Source: Miscanthus floridulus
Lineage: Eukaryota; Streptophyta; Magnoliopsida; Poales; Poaceae
DNA length: 64,000 nucleotides
Assembly: GCF_019320115.1 (NCBI RefSeq)
Contig: NC_089585.1
Span: 141,841,426-141,905,425 of the forward strand
Reading direction: 5' to 3'
Positions within the stretch are counted from its first letter, which is position 1. Each line of letters opens with the position of its first letter. Of this stretch, positions 1 through 11,214 are shown one piece after another. A model generated the notes under the pieces. The model did not search any database. It saw only the letters and a list, made by a program, of their open reading frames with translations, and was not told where the DNA came from. The position numbers were made by a program, and so were the translations under genes.

Positions 1-419
1 TGACGGGGCGTCGCTGCATGCCACCGGCGTCTCTCCCTTACATAGGCTTAAGCTAGACAGGTCCCCAGCTAGGGACTCTGTACCAACAGCCGGGTATGGG
101 GTACTGGCAGAGCGCAGTGCATCGCCCTAAGCTTGCGCGGTGTCCGGGTGGTCCCGCCCACGTCGTGCCTGGCGAGCATGACGAGAGCGGCGGCCCGGGC
201 GCCGCCTGCGCCTGGGCTGCTGGGCGTGATGTCGTCGTCGGTCGGTGGGGCTCTGGGTGTGAGGAGTACCATATCGTACTCACATCCTAGACACATGAAT
301 TCTAGGCTCCCGAACCAGATCACCGTGTCGAGACGCAGTGGTTGCACGGGGTCTGCCATCCGGAACTTGTTGGGATGACTAAGCTGACACGCAGTATGTC
401 CCCTACCTGGCGCGCCAAC
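1..419 (-). pseudogene. Ty3/gypsy gag leader remnant (copy 1)
   Basis: On the minus strand, directly after the LTR end at 420, comes a primer-binding-site-like TGGCGCGCCAGGTAGGGG, then an ATG at 359 opening a frame that begins MADPVQPLRLDTVIWFGSLE. The RLDTV-WFGSLEF pattern resembles the gag leader starts of the element at 35.9 kb (DTIRFGSLEF) and of the one at 53.5 kb (HVHFGDLDF). The frame decays after about 120 codons and runs off the left window edge. No pol is visible. This is the internal 5' end of a minus-strand element whose 5' LTR is the next feature. Confidence 0.75.
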
Positions 420-762
420 TGTTGGTGTTTTGGACCGGTGGGCCCTCAACCGGCTAGTGAAAGTATACTACGTGCCCCTAATCCCAGATGGTGATGCAAA
501 GAGACACAAGGTTTATACTGGTTCAGGCAATAGGTGCCCTACGTCCAGTCTGAGAGAGCGATCTTGTATTCCTTGCACCGAGATGCTTGTAGTAGGGGTT
601 TACAAGCTGAGCGAGAGAGGGAGCTAGTCCTAGGTCTCTGCATGGAGCGGCGTGGGTTGCTTGAGATGTTGATCTCTTGCAGTGAGGGAGCATGTGTATT
701 ACAGAGTGTTGAGCGTTGCTGGCCCGTGTGTGTCCATCTCTAAAAGCGGCCCCGGTCACTCC

Positions 763-770
763 CTTTTATA
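763..770 (-). promoter_or_regulatory. TATA box of the minus-strand LTR (copy 1)
   Basis: The minus strand reads CTATAAAAGGGAG here. The same core (TATAAAAGGGA) occurs in the LTRs at 48,949 and 53,101, consistent with the U3/R promoter of this element family. The copy-2 equivalent is 13,959-13,966. Confidence 0.6.
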
Positions 771-1322
771 GTCGAAGGGAGGCACGGGGGCGGTACATGG
801 ATTTGCTACATGGCATTTTGTGAGCGGAGGCGGCATGTCTGAGCCCTGTAGCTCATCACTGTGGCAGCATGGTCAGTGGAGCGGCCCTGTCCTCGGTGCA
901 CTGGAGCGACGCGCCTGTCACGCCTGATCCTGTGCGACGTGGGAGCTCCTGCGGCTTGACGCAGGGTATGGTGCATACTACAGACGACGTCCCGGTCGCT
1001 GTATGTTGACAACGTAGAGACCCGGACATGACTCTCCACGCCACGCTATCCTCGGAGCAGGGGTTAGGCAGCACAGTGCAGCACGGGTGTCAGTCATGGG
1101 CACAGTGCCGCGCACAGCGGCCGGTAACCCCTGCCCCGTCCTGTCTCGGACGGCATGGCGTCGATGTGACTCACATCTCGTCAGCCACTCTGCTGTATCG
1201 AGCCGTCGTTCGGCTGATGTCGCGGGAGTGGTTGAACGCGTTAGTTGGACGTGACGTCCTGTCAAGAAGTCGGTCAAGGCGGAGGCAACGGGGTTGTTGC
1301 CGAGCCGGCCTCGAGCGAGGCG

Positions 1323-1740
1323 GAGAATCGGTACCTCGTCCAAGGCCTTACGGGCGGGGCCTTGGGCGAGTCGGAGAATCGGTACCTCGTCCGAGGCCTT
1401 ATGGGCGGGGCCTCGGGCGAGTTGGAGAATCGGTACCTCGTCCGAGGCCTTACGGGCGAGGCCTCGGGCGAGGCGGAGAATCGATATCTCATTCGAGGCC
1501 TTACGGGTGGGGCCTCGAGCGAGTCGGAGAATCGGTACCTTGTCCGAGGCCTTACGTGTGCGGCCTCGGGCGTGGTGGAGAATCGGTACCTCGTCCGAGG
1601 CCTTACGTGAGGGGCCTCGGGCGAGGCAGAGAATCGATACCTCGTCCGAGGCCTTACGTGCGGGGCCTCGGGCGAGGCGGAGAATCAGTACCTCGTCCGA
1701 GGCCTTACGGGCGGGGCCTCGAGCGTACCTCGTCCGAGGC
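1323..1740 (-). repeat. 51-bp tandem repeat in LTR U3 (copy 1), about 8 units
   Basis: Units start at 1323, 1374, 1425, 1476, 1527, 1578, 1629 and 1680, with a partial ninth. Each carries GAGAATCGGTACCTCGTCC followed by GAGGCCTTACG and a GC-rich tail. Because 51 is a multiple of three, several frames on both strands stay open and give spurious long reading frames with a 17-residue repeat; these are not genes. The array lies in the promoter-distal U3 part of the LTR. Confidence 0.9.
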
Positions 1741-1925
1741 CTCACGGTTTCATTTTGGGCCGAGCCCGCTTCGGGTGAGTCGGGATACTGTCCGAGGTGG
1801 GCCGGGTGATCCAGCCGAGCCTCGGATAAGGTGGGGGTTTGCCGGTGGTTGTCTCTTGGCTTCGATATTTACAAGGTCTAAGCGATTTTTTCGGTCCTTG
1901 CTTAGGGGACCCTTTTTTATGGTAC

Positions 1926-1927
1926 CC

Positions 1928-1977
<50 letters not shown>
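1926..1977. repeat. (AC)n(TA)n microsatellite next to LTR (copy 1)
   Basis: About 19 AC dinucleotides followed by about 8 AT dinucleotides, adjoining the 5' terminus of the LTR. The copy-2 counterpart is 15,118-15,169. Confidence 0.9.
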
Positions 1978-2640
1978 GAAGGCTATAGGTATTGTGTTGT
2001 AGGCCTATTTTGGGTTTGGGTTCCGCAATGGGTCTCCAGTTGGAGACAGCCTTAAAAAGGACGATACAGCCGGCGCGCTTAGCACACCGCACCACAGAAT
2101 GAAATGAGCGGCGGCCTAATAGGCCCTGAAAAGCTCCCGGGTCCATTGCGCAACGATGCGCCCATGGAAACATGGACGGCCCAGGAGGCGTAAGACCAAT
2201 CTCACAAGTTTCCTCTTTGGATGGATTTGGAATTGTCTTGTAATAAACTTTCCATATCTTTTTCTTACAGTGTGCATGTGGTGTTCTTTCACCGTGCGTT
2301 TGGTTAAGGGACGAGTGATACTCCTATCTCTCTCTTTTTATTGGATTATCCCGTTTTATTTATGTTTGGTTTGACGAAATGATTCATTCATGTTTTGTGT
2401 TTGTTTCGAGGGATTTAGAGATATGGAGTGGATGTCGTTTTTCCTTCCATTACTAGCCGTTATGTGTGCATCCACCTATTGTCTATCGGTAATCCTAGGA
2501 ATCATACGTGTGTCCGTAGCTCTGCGTCGAACGCCCCTATTGGTGGACCCGATGTCTAGAAGGCTGTCAATCCTATCTATTCCTATACGCTCCCCTCCTG
2601 TCGCCCTCACATATTAAAAACACGCATAGCAGTAACTGCA
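1978..2640. other. Intergenic sequence, no gene recognised (copy 1)
   Basis: Moderately AT-rich sequence without a convincing frame. A CGTGCGTTTGGTTAAGGGACG stretch near 2294 resembles the ends of grass hAT-type MITEs, but no partner terminus was found. The copy-2 equivalent is 15,170-15,840. Confidence 0.4.
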
Positions 2641-3882
2641 CTCCGTGACAGCGCGCTCTGCCACACCTCCTGCATGCCTTCCTCTCCACCGCACCTCCCG
2701 CTGGCCTTCCTCTCCACCGTCGCCATGCCGGCACCGCCGTGGCGTGCTCCCCCCAGACCGCACAACCCGTGCTACCTCGTTGCGTGAGGTTGCACCCACC
2801 CAGCTGCTGTTGCCGGCTCCACCGCGGGCACTGCGTGCGCCCCTATCGTCGGGGGCAGTGCCGTTGCTCATCGGGGGGCACGCAGCCACCCGGCCGCTGT
2901 CATCCTCCTTCTCCACCGTGACCGCACACCTGGATCTCACTGTGCAGTGCTTCGCCCGCCCGGTTGCTGGGTTTTGCTGAAAGCGCATGTTGCAAGTGTA
3001 TGTTTCAAATATTTCAGAGGTACGTTGGAAATGTTTTAGATGCATATTGTAAAAGTAGATCAGGATGTTGCATATGCTCAAATGGTTGTAACGTATGTTG
3101 TAAAGGTATGTTAACAATGTTTCATATGTGTTTTCGGACGTATGTTGCAAGTGTGTTTATCTGAATGTTGCATATGTTTCGCACATATGTTGCATGTGTT
3201 TTATCTGGATGTTGCATATGTTTGCAAAAGTTTTTCAAGTGTTTTCAGGTATTTTTTCAAGTGTTTCAGAAGCATGTTGCAAGTTTGTGTTTCATTTGTT
3301 TCAGACATATGTTGCAAGTGTTTTTTCTCTGAATATTGTATATGTTGCAGTGGCTACACACATATATTAGAAGCATATGTCCAAGTATTTCATCTGTTTT
3401 ATACGTATGTTGTAGCAAGCCCTCTATGTTGCAAGTGTTTCATGAGGCATAGTCGGTTCCAATTGGGCGGGCGAGCGCCGGGGGGCGCAGCAGCAGACGC
3501 AGGCACGCAGCATGGCACGGGCAAGCAACAGCAGGGGCAAGCAGGGCGTGGCGAGCAGCACGGCGAGCATGCATGCTCCGATGCACGTCCGTGAGTGGGG
3601 GCAACCAGAGGGAGCGCGTGGGAGACAGCCACCTGACACGGGACCCGTTACAGAGACAGGGGCACTGGAGCGTTGCTGTTTTCCGCTGATCCATTTTGGC
3701 CGCCGGCAGGCCCAACTGACAACCGAGGGAGGTGGGCTCCACTAGCTGTCCGGGCCACACGCCGCAAGTGTGCAGGGGCGAGTGGGCCGCACCGGCGAGC
3801 ACGCACTGGGTAACCTGGGTTGAGCGGCGGGCGCAACGCGGGTGTCTGGACGCGAGCTTCTGTCCGAACGTCCGGGCGCTAG
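2641..3882 (+). mobile_element. Helitron-like non-autonomous element 1 (copy 1; 5' end not defined)
   Basis: The right end reads GTCCGAACGTCCGGGCGCTAG|T (3865-3883): a short GC hairpin (5-bp stem including a G-U pair) just before CTAG, with T after it. This is the Helitron 3' terminus pattern (hairpin then CTRR, insertion between A and T). Internally it has a GC-rich block and then (2985-3440) a degenerate repeat built on ATGTTGCAAGTGTTT / ATGTTGCATATG. The same repeat plus the same kind of terminus recurs at 6,490-7,178, so they are one family. No helicase is present. Confidence 0.55.
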
Positions 3883-4476
3883 TAAACCAGATCATCTATA
3901 GACTCACCTATGTGTCACAGAATGCATCTATTTTTTCCGTCGATTTTATCTTTTTGCACAAAGTGTCCACAGGGCCACTCGCTCACGACACCAGCCAGCG
4001 AAGCTCCTTTCCCACAACGCCGCCCATGGAACTCAGCCACGACACCTGCGGAGCTGGGCGACCAAGGCGCCCGCTGGAGACGACACCGTAAGCTGTGCAA
4101 GAGGGATACCGGGTTCCTTGGTTTCGGTGGGGCGTATTTGCCTCGTATCTGAGATGAATATTTTGGTTGTGGGGGAAGATCGAGTGTCCTTCCCTCATCA
4201 TCATCTCCAATCTAAATAAGCAACATCAACCAAAAAAAAAGTATCATTCCATTGTATCCCGTCCGCCCACTTATCCAAAGACATGCTTAGTTGGTTAATG
4301 TGCTAGCTTTTGAACGCTTCAAGTAGGTTGTACCGTTTCCCATCTATATTAGCCAGAAAGTAGCCGAAATTTCATTTCCAAAAAATCTTGTTTATTCATG
4401 CAAAGATGCAAATGGGATGTACAAAAGCATAAAAGAAGATACTCCGATCCATAGGAGAACCTGATACAACAACATA

Positions 4477-4785
4477 CTAAAGGATTAGGCCAGACCCTTT
4501 TAGTTTTTCTTTCACAATGCGATCTAACTTCCTCCCCATCTCTTCGCTCATGTGATTCTGCCAATCACCCACCTTTCCTTTCCTAAAGTATGCTGAATTC
4601 TCAATAACCATGTTGCCGTGTCTAAAGAACTCTCCTGTTTTGTTGACATACAGGCTACTACTAAGCTTCTCAAAGTTGCACAACCTCACCATTTCCTCAG
4701 GTACCCCGTCCTCTTCTTCCTTGGTACAAAATGGGACACCAATGAATGCTGCGATCTTCATGACATATTTCACATGTATATATTC
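4477..4785 (-). pseudogene. Sulfotransferase C-terminal fragment (copy 1)
   Basis: The minus-strand frame reads from a point equivalent to VKYVMKIAAFIGVPF through EEEDGVPEEMVRLCNFEKLS to FRKGKVGDWQNHMSEEMGRK and ends KGSGLIL-stop. The RKGKVGDWxNHM motif is the C-terminal PAPS-binding region of plant cytosolic sulfotransferases. Only about the last 100 of ~340 residues are present; the N-terminal part with the PKSGT loop and catalytic His is absent upstream, where AT-rich sequence begins. Compared with copy 2 it has one extra Ser codon but keeps the usual family C-terminus. It is a gene fragment, likely left by rearrangement, related to the genes at 28.9 and 31.7 kb. Confidence 0.85.
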
Positions 4786-4899
4786 AAAGTAAAGTTAACA
4801 GACATATCACGCACTAGTAACATAAACAACTTCACTAGGAATATAAGCATTTGACGAAACTTCATGAAGTCATCAAAATCGACGTATCACGCACTAGTA

Positions 4900-5222
4900 A
4901 GTACCGACATTTGTAAACTAGTATCTATACCCAAAATCCCTAACTAAATAACTAACTATAAACTAAATAATAAATAGCTAATCAATCCCTAAACCTAAAA
5001 TCCTAACCTCAAACCTAAAAATTACCTACGTAAATCACAAACAAATTCACTAACCTAACTATCCTAAATCACTAACTATCATAAATCAATAACAATACTA
5101 TATTACTAATTATCCTATATTCAATAATCTAACTATCCTAAAACCCTAACTATCCTGTATTACTAATTATCCTAAATCACTAATTATCCTAAAACAATAA
5201 TAATCAAAATAACATAAAATCG
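4900..5222. repeat. AT-rich degenerate CTAACTATCCTAAA repeat (copy 1)
   Basis: Low-complexity, C-rich/A-rich strand made of diverged units such as CTAACTATCCTAAA and TACTAATTATCCTA. It resembles degenerate telomere-like sequence but lacks regular TTTAGGG units. The copy-2 equivalent is 18,100-18,422. Confidence 0.6.
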
Positions 5223-5224
5223 TA

Positions 5225-5570
5225 CCTTAGGAGCGGGCGGCCTTGACGCGCCGGCGTTCGTGGCGCGGCCGGCGCGGGCGGGCGCGGCGTGGGCGGGCGC
5301 GGCCGCGTGCGGGTGGCTGGCGGCGGGCGGGCGGGCGGGTGCGGGCGAGGGGCTCGCTCGCGATATTGATTCGGCTCTGCCGCGCCACGGATCAGGGCGC
5401 GGCAGTGCCGCGCTAAGATCGGTGGCGCGGCAGGCCCTGCCCCGTCAGCGGTCAGCGATTCCGGTCGCCGCCACGTCAGCCCTCTGCCGCGCCACCATGC
5501 ATGGCGCGGCACAGGCATTTGGCCGCGCCAGGGCAATAGACGCGGCCAAAAGTGTTAGTTTTTTAAAAAA
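5225..5570. other. GC-rich block with short palindromes (copy 1)
   Basis: Very GC-rich sequence with repeated GCGGGCGGG and CGCGGC words and palindromes, for example GCCGCGCCA...TGGCGCGGC near 5486-5510. Frames on both strands are open only because of composition. No protein family recognised. The copy-2 equivalent is 18,425-18,750. Confidence 0.4.
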
Positions 5571-5699
5571 ACGACTGTGTTAGATTTAAAATTAGTTTTC
5601 AAAAAGTGTTAAAATTAAAAAAAATCACGAGAGCGAGAGCCAACGCCAACTGGCCAAGACACGACGCACCTCACCGCTCTCGGTGTGCGGGTGCAGTTG

Positions 5700-6012
5700 G
5701 TGGTTGTTTGGTTGGCGTCAGCGTTCAAAAATTTGGCGAAATTTCGGTGGTGGCCGAAAAAAAAATCCGAAATTTTCTATGTGGTATATAACTCTAGAAT
5801 TATATTTTCTATTGTTTATATTGCATATTCTTCTATTTAATAAAGGTGTAGTCGTAAATCATAATATCTGTTTAGATCTATTTATTTAAAAAAACATATT
5901 TCATGTGTTAGTCTTAAAAAAATTCGGCGAAATATTTTGTGAAATTCGACAATTTCGGTGATGGCCGAAATTTTTGCGGCACCTACCGAAATTAAAAACC
6001 TTGGCTGGCGTG
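5700..6012. mobile_element. Degenerate repeat with CGAAATTTCGG words (copy 1)
   Basis: Two CCGAAATT-rich arms (5727-5780 and 5920-5998), with TTCGGTGGTGGCCGAAA and TTCGGTGATGGCCGAAA, flank an AT-rich core. This looks like a diverged DNA transposon or MITE of grass type, but no terminal repeats with target duplication could be delimited. Confidence 0.35.
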
Positions 6013-6489
6013 TTAGTCGATGAGAAACCGCCACGCACAAGACGCGCCCAACCCGGCTCTCGTGCGTGCGCTGTACACGCGGCTGCATTGCTCGCTTGCT
6101 CGCTCTCGGGTGTCTAACGTACGTCTCCTCGCTTCAAATTGGCGAATTCCTTGTGTACTTGCTCATGAGTTGGACAGAATTTGCTTGCATCTTTACCTCT
6201 GTACCGGAGATTTCAGTCTTCTTAATCTCCCAAGTCCCAATTTCCGAATGTTTTTTAACTACAAGCGTTTTGCGTTAGCTTGACCAATTTGGAAAATCGC
6301 ACCAAGATTCGAATCAGTTTGGCCGACTTTCGGCCTAGTCCACCCTTTTTTACCAGTAGCACCAGTGGCTGATTTTTTTTTGTCCACAGGAGTTTGGGCT
6401 TGTCCCCCAAGCGCGAAAAATTTGATAGTGATCTTAAGCCTCTACCCCTCATGATTTAAGACTTTCTTTCCCTTCTTCGATCGATCTTC
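6013..6489. other. Intergenic sequence, no gene recognised (copy 1)
   Basis: Short frames only, without recognisable domains. The copy-2 equivalent is 19,215-19,697. Confidence 0.35.
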
Positions 6490-7178
6490 TGGGTACGTTT
6501 CGAGTGTTTTCAGTTGTTTTATAGGTATGTTGCAAAAGTATATCATGATGTTGCATACGTTGCAATGGTTGTACACTTATGCTGCAAACATCTGTCCCTA
6601 ATGTTTCATCTGTTTTTCAGATGTACGTTGCAAGTGTGTTTATCTGAAAGTTGTGTATGTTTTACACATATGTTGCAAATGTTTTATACGTAAGTTGCGT
6701 ATGTGTTGCAAAGGTTTTCAAGTGTTTCATGTGTTTTTGCAACTGTTTCAGGTGCATGTTTCAAATGTTCCATCTGTCTTTAGACGTATGCTGCAAATAT
6801 TTCATCCGGATGTTTCGAAAGTATATCGGGTGTTGCACATGTTGCAATGGCGCCAGTGGCTGGCGGCCAGCGCCCGTAAGGCTTCGGCTCCTACCTTGCA
6901 CCTTCCTCGTGCGGCGCGCTTGCCCTCTCCTCTCCCTCACCTCTCTTTCATTCCCTCCATCTCGCCACGCGCGGTGGTTCGAGCTCGGCGGGAAACCCTA
7001 CCCAACGAGCACGCAAACGCCCGCGGAGGTGGTGGCCCCAGGTGGGCCGACGGCAGTGTGATGCTCGCGTAGTGGCCCCGGAGCAAGCTGAGGTCCGCAC
7101 CATCCACTAGCTACGTGCAGGAAACAAGCAACCGTGGGTGTCCGGACACGGGCCTCCGCCCGGACGCCCGGGCGCTAG
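6490..7178 (+). mobile_element. Helitron-like non-autonomous element 2 (copy 1; 5' end not defined)
   Basis: The right end reads GCCCGGACGCCCGGGCGCTAG|T (7158-7179): a 6-bp perfect stem GCCCGG/CCGGGC two bases before CTAG, with T following, as in Helitrons. The body has the same ATGTTGCAAATGTTT-type degenerate repeat as element 1 and then a GC-rich block. No replication helicase gene. The copy-2 equivalent ends at 20,386. Confidence 0.55.
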
Positions 7179-8000
7179 TGACGCCGAGTAAACAAAGCAA
7201 ATATTGCATTGCATGCATACACAGTTTTAGTATGCGATGCGGATGATTTCCTTTCCTGCACTTACTATAAATAAATAATATAGATATTTTTATTATTACT
7301 ATAGTACAGTAATAGTAAAAAATAAAAAAGGGAAAGAAGTGAAGGCAGGCAGCTTTTGCTTGGTTGAAAAAGTCCACGTTAACTCCCTCAACTTTCGCGA
7401 AAGTATATTTTTTCTCCCTGAACTCCAAAACCAGGCAAAACACCTCCTCAACTTTTAAAACCATTTATATTGCCTCCCTGGCCCGGTTATAAGCGGCTTT
7501 GAAGGTGGTTTTGTCTTTTTCTTTTTTATTTATTTCGGCTGAATCTTTGAAAAATCATAGTAAATCACAGAAAAATTATAAAATAGAAAATCTAATTTTT
7601 TTGGACTCCACATGAGTAGATCTACACAATGAACATATAATATAGTATGCTTTAGTACAAAGTTTTTGCTGTAGCTTTAGATCTATGCTTTAAATGGAAT
7701 AATTCATAGCTGCAGTTTCTATGGTCCAATTATGATGAAATTTTTATGGTGAGCTAATAATTGTATGCTTAAATTGTAGTAAAAATTTCATACTTATTGG
7801 ATCATGTACAATTTAGTATAGATTTTATTTAGGTTTATGCTTGCTAAATATAAACAAGAGTTGTTAAGTTTTCTTGAGTGGAAACCGGACAAAAAAAAAA
7901 CCAAACGAAATTCACATACAACTCCACATAATAACGTTATAGTAAACCACTTAGGAAGTAGTTACTATAATCTTATAAATTAACATAGTAATTATCGTAA
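7179..8000. other. AT-rich repeat-derived sequence (copy 1)
   Basis: Contains the block AACTCCCTCAACTTTCGCG and CTCCCTGAACTCCAAAACC, then long AT-rich sequence; both are of a kind frequent in grass repeats. No gene frame. The copy-2 equivalent is 20,387-21,215. Confidence 0.4.
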
Positions 8001-8127
8001 CTCAAAGTGGCTACAGAATAAGTTATTTTATAGCCAGCTACAGGGTAGTAGTTATATATATATAACTACTATATAACTACTACCCTGTAGCTGGCTACAA
8101 AATAACTTATTCTGTAGCCACTTTGAG
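8001..8127. repeat. Near-perfect palindrome of Micron-like MITE ends (copy 1)
   Basis: CTCAAAGTGGCTACAGAATAA at 8001 is mirrored by its reverse complement ending at 8127, and the arms (GTAGCCAGCTACAGGGTAGTAG in between) meet in a short TATATATA centre. Each arm is the terminal sequence of the Micron-like family seen at 8,711, 35,180 and 51,230, so two ends are fused head to head. The RNA would fold into a hairpin with arms of about 50 bp. Confidence 0.85.
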
Positions 8128-8129
8128 AG

Positions 8130-8575
8130 GCAGCAGAAGAACATAACATACTGCAAGCTAATTAAGGTAGATTTAGTACTATATTATACTAGTACTAGCT
8201 ACCTAGCTAGTAGCTAGGCTGCTGCTGCATGCATTCAGGGAGGAGAAGATCCGTGCAAGGAAGTACTTGACAAGCAGGATGAAGCAGCCGAGGCTGCCCA
8301 TGATGCCCCCAGAGACCGTACCGCCTGTGCACGGCCACTGTGGGGCCAGCCGCCCCTGCTCGGACCCATGGCGAGCGCCACCATGTCGACGACGGACACC
8401 CCCACGAGCCCGACGCCGGAAAACAGAGACATCACCTCCTTAACCCAGTCCATTGTCGGTCGGCGGTGGTTCAGATGCTGCCCGCCTGCTCGTCCTTGCA
8501 CTCGGCCTCCTGATGGGTGGTTCTCTACATCCTCCTCCTCCTTCCATAGCCAATTAGCCAATTAGCCATATATAG
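8130..8575. repeat. Intra-unit direct repeat, first member (copy 1)
   Basis: 8130-8575 and 10,762-11,214 are nearly identical direct repeats of about 450 bp that contain the small minus-strand ORF. They differ by a few substitutions and by the length of C and CTC runs. The 2.2 kb between them holds (TA)n tracts, a Micron-like element and unrecognised sequence. Confidence 0.85.
8235..8558 (-). pseudogene. Unrecognised small ORF, frameshifted copy (copy 1)
   Basis: Same gene as at 10,836-11,198. The MANWLW start is disrupted here (a duplicated TAATTGGC shifts the ATG out of frame). One C is missing from a C-run near 8301, which replaces the hydrophobic C-terminal segment with an unrelated tail. 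No function can be assigned. Probably the decayed member of an in-unit duplication. Confidence 0.4.
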
Positions 8576-8633
8576 GCACCAGTGTGCTACCCTACCCACC
8601 AGTTATTAGAAAGCCTGTGCACGACCATAACAG

Positions 8634-8635
<2 letters not shown>

Positions 8636-8710
<75 letters not shown>
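8636..8710. repeat. (TA)n microsatellite (copy 1)
   Basis: About 37 TA dinucleotides left of a Micron-like element. The copy-2 tract is 21,849-21,923. Confidence 0.9.
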
Positions 8711-8715
<5 letters not shown>

Positions 8716-8933
8716 CAGTAGCCAGCTACAAAATAAGTTATTCCGTAGTCACCTCTATTTATGATAATGTCAATACATATTTACGATAGGTGGGTTACTA
8801 TAACACATGAAGATATTTACCATAACATTACAATAAACCACTTAGTATGGAGTTACTATAATCTCGTAAATTAACATAGTAATTATCATAACTCAAGTGG
8901 CTACAGAATAAGTTATTTTGTAGCCAGCTACAT

Positions 8934-8963
<30 letters not shown>
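8711..8963. mobile_element. Micron-like MITE between (TA)n tracts (copy 1)
   Basis: The element starts near ATATTCAGTAGCCAGCTAC and ends GTAGCCAGCTACATAATAG, with (TA)n immediately on both sides (8636-8710 and 8944-8963). Internal GTTACTATAACACATGA and AACATAGTAATTATC words recur at 35,280-35,400 and 51,050-51,430. Rice Micron elements are known for insertion into (TA)n microsatellites; the assignment here rests on that context, not on a database match. Confidence 0.6.
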
Positions 8964-8964
<1 letters not shown>

Positions 8965-9035
8965 GTCCATAGCTAGCTACAGAATACCATATTCTGTAGC
9001 CGGACCAAAACTTACGAACTCAAGACCCACCGCAA
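8964..9035. repeat. Short inverted repeat GCTACAGAAT/ATTCTGTAGC (copy 1)
   Basis: Around 8976-8999 the sequence reads GCTACAGAAT-ACCAT-ATTCTGTAGC, a perfect small hairpin made of Micron-like terminal sequence. Confidence 0.55.
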
Positions 9036-10738
<1,703 letters not shown>

Positions 10739-10761
10739 AGATACGCAGCACAGCAGCAGGA

Positions 10762-11214
10762 GGCAGCAGAAGAACATAACATAATGCAAGCTAATTAAGG
10801 TAGATTTAGTACTATATTATACTAGTACCAGCTACCTAGCTAGTAGCTAGGCTGCTGCTGCATGCATGCAGGAAGGAGAAGATCCGTGCAAGGAAGTACT
10901 TGACAAGCAGGATGAAGCAGCCGAGGCTGCCCATGATGCCCCCCAGAGACCGTACCGCCTGTGCACGGCCACTGTGGGGCCAGCCGCCCCTGCTCGGACC
11001 CATGACGAGCGCCACCATGTCGACGACGGACACCCCCACGAGCCCGACGCCGGAAAACAGAGACATCACCTCCTTAACCCAGTCCATTGTCGGTCGGCGG
11101 TGGTTCAGATGCTGCCCGCCTGCTCGTCGTTGCACTCGGCCTCCTGATGGGTGGTTCTCTACATCCTCCTCCTCCTCCTTCCATAGCCAATTAGCCATAT
11201 ATAGGCAGCCAGGC
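10762..11214. repeat. Intra-unit direct repeat, second member (copy 1)
   Basis: Second member of the ~450-bp direct repeat (first at 8130-8575). It is cut on the right by insertion of the LINE at 11,215. Confidence 0.85.
10836..11198 (-). CDS. Unrecognised small ORF with hydrophobic C-terminus (copy 1)
   Basis: An ATG at 11,196-11,198 opens a frame of 120 codons beginning MANWLWKEEEEDVENHPSGG. A hydrophobic stretch around DWVKEVMSLFSGVGLVGVSVVD and another near the end (GSLGCFILLVKYFLARIF) suggest a small membrane-associated protein. A TATATATGG sequence directly precedes the start. The frame is identical in copy 2 and damaged in the first in-unit member at 8235. I do not recognise the family; it could be a host gene fragment or part of a transposon. 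The LINE insertion lies 16 bp upstream of the start. Confidence 0.35.
   Translation of the reverse strand: MANWLWKEEEEDVENHPSGGRVQRRAGGQHLNHRRPTMDWVKEVMSLFSGVGLVGVSVVDMVALVMGPSRGGWPHSGRAQAVRSLGGIMGSLGCFILLVKYFLARIFSFLHACSSSLATS

Larger units (their letters stand above)
420..1931 (-). mobile_element. LTR of minus-strand Ty3/gypsy element (copy 1)
   Basis: Read on the minus strand the segment begins TGTCGGGTACC (at 1931) and ends CCAAAACACCAACA (at 420), immediately followed by the primer binding site, so it is the 5' LTR of about 1.51 kb. It contains a 51-bp tandem repeat in its U3 part and a TATAAAAGG core at 763-770. The 5' terminus abuts an (AC)n(TA)n microsatellite, so no target-site duplication can be read. 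The partner LTR is not in the window. Confidence 0.85.

Noticed and set aside
1028..1978. Long plus-strand frame (about 316 codons) with a repeated RPRPYGRGLGR-type motif, and overlapping frames on both strands
   Set aside because: Produced by the 51-bp LTR tandem repeat, whose length is a multiple of three; it lies across an LTR and ends in an (AC)n tract. The same frames are broken in copy 2.
4900..5222. Interstitial telomeric repeat
   Set aside because: Words such as CCTAAA occur but there is no regular CCCTAAA array; better described as AT-rich degenerate repeat.
5204..5583. Alanine/arginine-rich proteins in the GC-rich block
   Set aside because: Open frames on both strands through base composition only; no domain, no start context, no continuation.
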